Source of the DNA: JAIXWP01 sp041391745
Lineage (GTDB): Bacteria > Bacteroidota > Bacteroidia > Flavobacteriales_D > Sanyastnellaceae
NCBI GenBank assembly: GCA_041391745.1
Contig: JAWKNK010000005.1
Span: forward strand, 124,001 to 188,000
DNA length: 64,000 nucleotides
Direction of reading: 5' to 3'
Shown piece after piece: positions 61,522-64,000 of the stretch. The position numbers and the translations under genes are program-made. Position 1 is the first letter of the stretch. Each line of letters begins with the position of its first letter. Below the pieces are notes generated by a model. It ran no database searches. It saw nothing but the letters and a program-made list of their open reading frames with translations, and was not told where the DNA came from.

Positions 61522-64000
61522 ATGTCAACTTTATCTCAAGCGAAAATAAAACTAAGCGGATTGGAAGGGCTCATAGCAACTTCTGATTCCAATTTTATAA
61601 ATGTTGGTGAGCGTACCAATGTTACAGGCTCAAAAAAGTTTTTGAACCTCATCAAAGACAATAAATTTGATGAAGCCCTTTCTGTGGCTCGTGAGCAAGT
61701 AGAAGGCGGCGCTCAAATCATCGACATCAACATGGATGAAGCGATGATTGATGGTGTGCAAGCAATGAAACGCTTTCTGCACCTTATCGCATCCGAACCC
61801 GATATCGCTCGCGTGCCCATTATGATAGACTCTTCCAAATGGGAAATCATTGAAGAGGGCTTGAAATGTATTCAAGGAAAATCAATTGTAAATAGCATTT
61901 CACTCAAGGAAGGAGAAGCCGATTTTATAGCGAAAGCGAAGAAAGTAAGAAGATATGGAGCAGCTGTGATTGTGATGGCTTTTGATGAAGTAGGTCAAGC
62001 TGATTCGTACGAACGACGCATTGAAATTTGTGAGCGTGCCTACAATATCTTGACCCAGCAAATTGGCTTTCCTCCTACTGATATCATCTTTGACCCCAAT
62101 ATTTTCCCTGTTGGAACGGGAATGGAAGAACATAAAAACAATGCACTTGATTTTTTCAATGCCACAAAATGGATTAAAGAAAATCTTCCTGGTGCACTAG
62201 TGAGCGGTGGGGTTTCCAATGTCTCTTTTTCATTTAGAGGAAATAATCGTGTGAGAGAAGCGATGCACAGCGCATTTCTCTATCACGGCATTCAACATGG
62301 AATGGACATGGGCATTGTGAATCCATCACAACTCGAAGTGTACGATGAGATTCCGAAAGACCTATTGGAATTAGTAGAAGATGTTTTATTGAATAGAAGA
62401 GATGATGCGACCGAACGTTTGCTCGGTTATGCAGATGCCAATAAAGATGCTAAGGGAAAAGAAAAAGTGGAGGATTTGGAATGGAGAAAGCTTCCCATTG
62501 AAAAGCGTCTTGAACATGCACTCGTAAAAGGAATTCTTGATTACATCGAGGAAGACACAGAAGAAGCTCGAGTAAAATACGGTCGTCCTATACATGTGAT
62601 CGAAGGGCCATTGATGGCGGGAATGAACATCGTTGGCGATCTTTTTGGTTCAGGAAAAATGTTCTTGCCTCAGGTTGTAAAAAGCGCCAGGGTGATGAAG
62701 CGATCGGTTGCCATACTCGAACCATTCTTATTGGAAGAAATGGCACAAAATGCTTCGGAAGGAATATCACGAGGTGCTGGAAAAGTATTGTTGGCCACTG
62801 TGAAAGGAGATGTTCACGACATTGGTAAAAACATCGTAGGTGTTGTGTTGGCGTGCAACAACTATCAGATCATTGATATGGGAGTGATGGTACCTACAGA
62901 AAAAATCATCGAAAAAGCGATTGAAGAAGATGTAGATGCTATTGGACTAAGCGGATTGATCACACCTTCTCTCGACGAGATGATTACTGTGGCAAAAGAA
63001 ATGGAAAGAAGAGGATTAAAAATTCCATTGCTTATTGGCGGAGCTACAACTTCTCGTGTTCATACAGCGGTAAAGATTGCACCTAGCTATACTTCAAGCG
63101 TCATTCACGTGTTGGACGCATCGCGCGCTGTGCCGGTGATGTCGCAATTGCTTTCAGAAAATGAAACCGAGAAAGCCTCGTTTGTTGAAGGCATCAAAGC
63201 GGAATATGTGAAAGTAAAAGAAAACTACGAAAAGCATTATTCTGAAAAACCACTTCTCTCACTTGAAGATGCGCGTAAAAACAAATTAAAACTTGAGTTC
63301 AACGATTCGACCATCGTTCGCCCGAAGACAATAGGAACGCACGTATTGGAAGACATTGATTTGAATGTACTTCAAAGTTATATCGATTGGACGCCGTTCT
63401 TTCAGACATGGGAATTACATGGGAAATATCCGCAAATCTTAACGGACAAAGTTGTTGGCGAGCAGGCCACTTCTCTATTCCAAGATACGCAAAAAATGCT
63501 TTCTAACATAATTGAAACAAAAGCACTCAAGGCAAAAGCAGTGTTTGGAATTTACGCGGCAAATAGCAACGAGAAAGATGATGTGGTTTTAAAAGAAAAA
63601 AATATTGTCTTTCACACCTTACGCCAGCAAACATCTAAAACAAGCAATCAGCCCAATATTGCACTAAGTGATTTTGTGGCACCCGAAGGTATTTTCGAAG
63701 ATTATATTGGCACGTTTGCGGTATCCGCAGGCTTCGGATTAGAAACATTCATAGCTCCATTCGAAGCGAAGAAAGATGATTACAACATTATCCTGGCTAA
63801 AGCATTGGCCGATCGTTTGGCTGAGGCTGCTGCTGAGTATTTGCATAAAGAAGTACGGACCAACTATTGGGGTTACGCCACCTCAGAAGCTTTGAGCAAT
63901 GATGAATTGATTGCTGAAGAATATCAAGGCATCCGCCCTGCACCGGGATATCCAGCTTGTCCCGATCACTTGGAAAAAAATACAATTTGGCAATTGATGA
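61522..64000 (+). CDS. metH: Methionine synthase, folate-, B12- and activation domains (split MetH, second part, incomplete)
   Basis: The frame opens at ATG 61522 and is still open at the window edge (826 codons seen). Pterin-binding domain first (N-V-G-E-R-T-N-V-T-G-S near residue 29), then a helical cap, then the cobalamin domain with the cobalt-ligand motif D-V-H-D-I-G (His432), then the SAM-binding activation domain with R-P-A-P-G-Y-P-A-C-P-D-H near residue 810. Missing only the homocysteine domain, which lies in the gene before. Cotranscribed with it under the riboswitch. Confidence 0.93.
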   Translation, partial: MSTLSQAKIKLSGLEGLIATSDSNFINVGERTNVTGSKKFLNLIKDNKFDEALSVAREQVEGGAQIIDINMDEAMIDGVQAMKRFLHLIASEPDIARVPIMIDSSKWEIIEEGLKCIQGKSIVNSISLKEGEADFIAKAKKVRRYGAAVIVMAFDEVGQADSYERRIEICERAYNILTQQIGFPPTDIIFDPNIFPVGTGMEEHKNNALDFFNATKWIKENLPGALVSGGVSNVSFSFRGNNRVREAMHSAFLYHGIQHGMDMGIVNPSQLEVYDEIPKDLLELVEDVLLNRRDDATERLLGYADANKDAKGKEKVEDLEWRKLPIEKRLEHALVKGILDYIEEDTEEARVKYGRPIHVIEGPLMAGMNIVGDLFGSGKMFLPQVVKSARVMKRSVAILEPFLLEEMAQNASEGISRGAGKVLLATVKGDVHDIGKNIVGVVLACNNYQIIDMGVMVPTEKIIEKAIEEDVDAIGLSGLITPSLDEMITVAKEMERRGLKIPLLIGGATTSRVHTAVKIAPSYTSSVIHVLDASRAVPVMSQLLSENETEKASFVEGIKAEYVKVKENYEKHYSEKPLLSLEDARKNKLKLEFNDSTIVRPKTIGTHVLEDIDLNVLQSYIDWTPFFQTWELHGKYPQILTDKVVGEQATSLFQDTQKMLSNIIETKALKAKAVFGIYAANSNEKDDVVLKEKNIVFHTLRQQTSKTSNQPNIALSDFVAPEGIFEDYIGTFAVSAGFGLETFIAPFEAKKDDYNIILAKALADRLAEAAAEYLHKEVRTNYWGYATSEALSNDELIAEEYQGIRPAPGYPACPDHLEKNTIWQLM

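Overview
The window is a chromosomal segment of a Bacteroidota bacterium, most likely of the Flavobacteriales type. The evidence is: promoter elements of the Bacteroidetes form TAnnTTTG in front of many genes; a type III glutamine synthetase; two secreted proteins with type IX secretion (T9SS) C-terminal sorting domains and a PorE-like OmpA protein; a methionine synthase split into two genes; the purM-prfA-pyrF order; and DUF3127 and DUF151-UVR proteins. Base composition is moderately AT-rich and even. No insertion sequence, prophage, CRISPR array or defence island was found. Most of the window is core metabolism and cell-envelope functions.

Layout. 1-4.4 kb: end of a surface-polysaccharide locus (nucleotide-sugar dehydrogenase, RfbB, CpsB-type PHP phosphatase) interrupted by a TonB-dependent receptor. 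4.5-8.7 kb: a T9SS-sorted serine hydrolase and a two-gene membrane glycosyltransferase operon. 8.7-13.9 kb (minus): purM-prfA-pyrF-tex operon. 14-18.4 kb (minus): PorE-like OmpA/PD40 protein and glutamine synthetase III. 18.4-22.7 kb: an OmpA-domain protein, NhaA, a nitroreductase and a small heat-shock protein. 22.8-27 kb: a GC-rich tandem repeat, tgt-lptG facing era-ispE. 27-35 kb: initiator tRNA, tRNA-Arg, RecQ, a GH3 protein, a deoxynucleoside kinase and a YceI lipoprotein. 35-43.3 kb: membrane pyrophosphatase (frameshifted), a YfhO-like protein, PdhB, EtfBA and a DUF151 nuclease (frameshifted). 43.3-49.3 kb: nucleoside transporter, PurE, flavin reductase, an SSB-like DUF3127 protein, a muramidase-like protein, a WYL regulator and a SiaB-like kinase. 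49.3-57.9 kb: HEAT-cyclophilin lipoprotein, a Bacteroidota secreted protein usually called asparagine synthetase B, DnaB, a lipoprotein and a BNR-repeat secreted protein broken by a stop codon. 57.9-64 kb: MetK, a T9SS cargo protein and a SAM-I riboswitch followed by the split metH pair, the second gene running off the window.

The methionine block fits together: MetK makes SAM, and the SAM-sensing leader in front of metH can shut down methionine synthesis when SAM is plentiful. EtfBA and PdhB serve central oxidation. PurE, PurM, the nucleoside transporter and the deoxynucleoside kinase serve nucleotide supply. The T9SS cargo proteins and the PorE-like anchor belong to the same secretion route.

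The points most worth a second look are three single-base lesions in otherwise well-preserved genes within 20 kb, a Tgt enzyme lacking its zinc-binding cysteines, a promoter that overlaps the upstream gene's terminator hairpin (porE-like/purM), apparent leaderless genes, a recurring TAnnTTCG promoter variant, and a 57-58 bp GC-rich tandem repeat. I saw no clear new multi-gene system.
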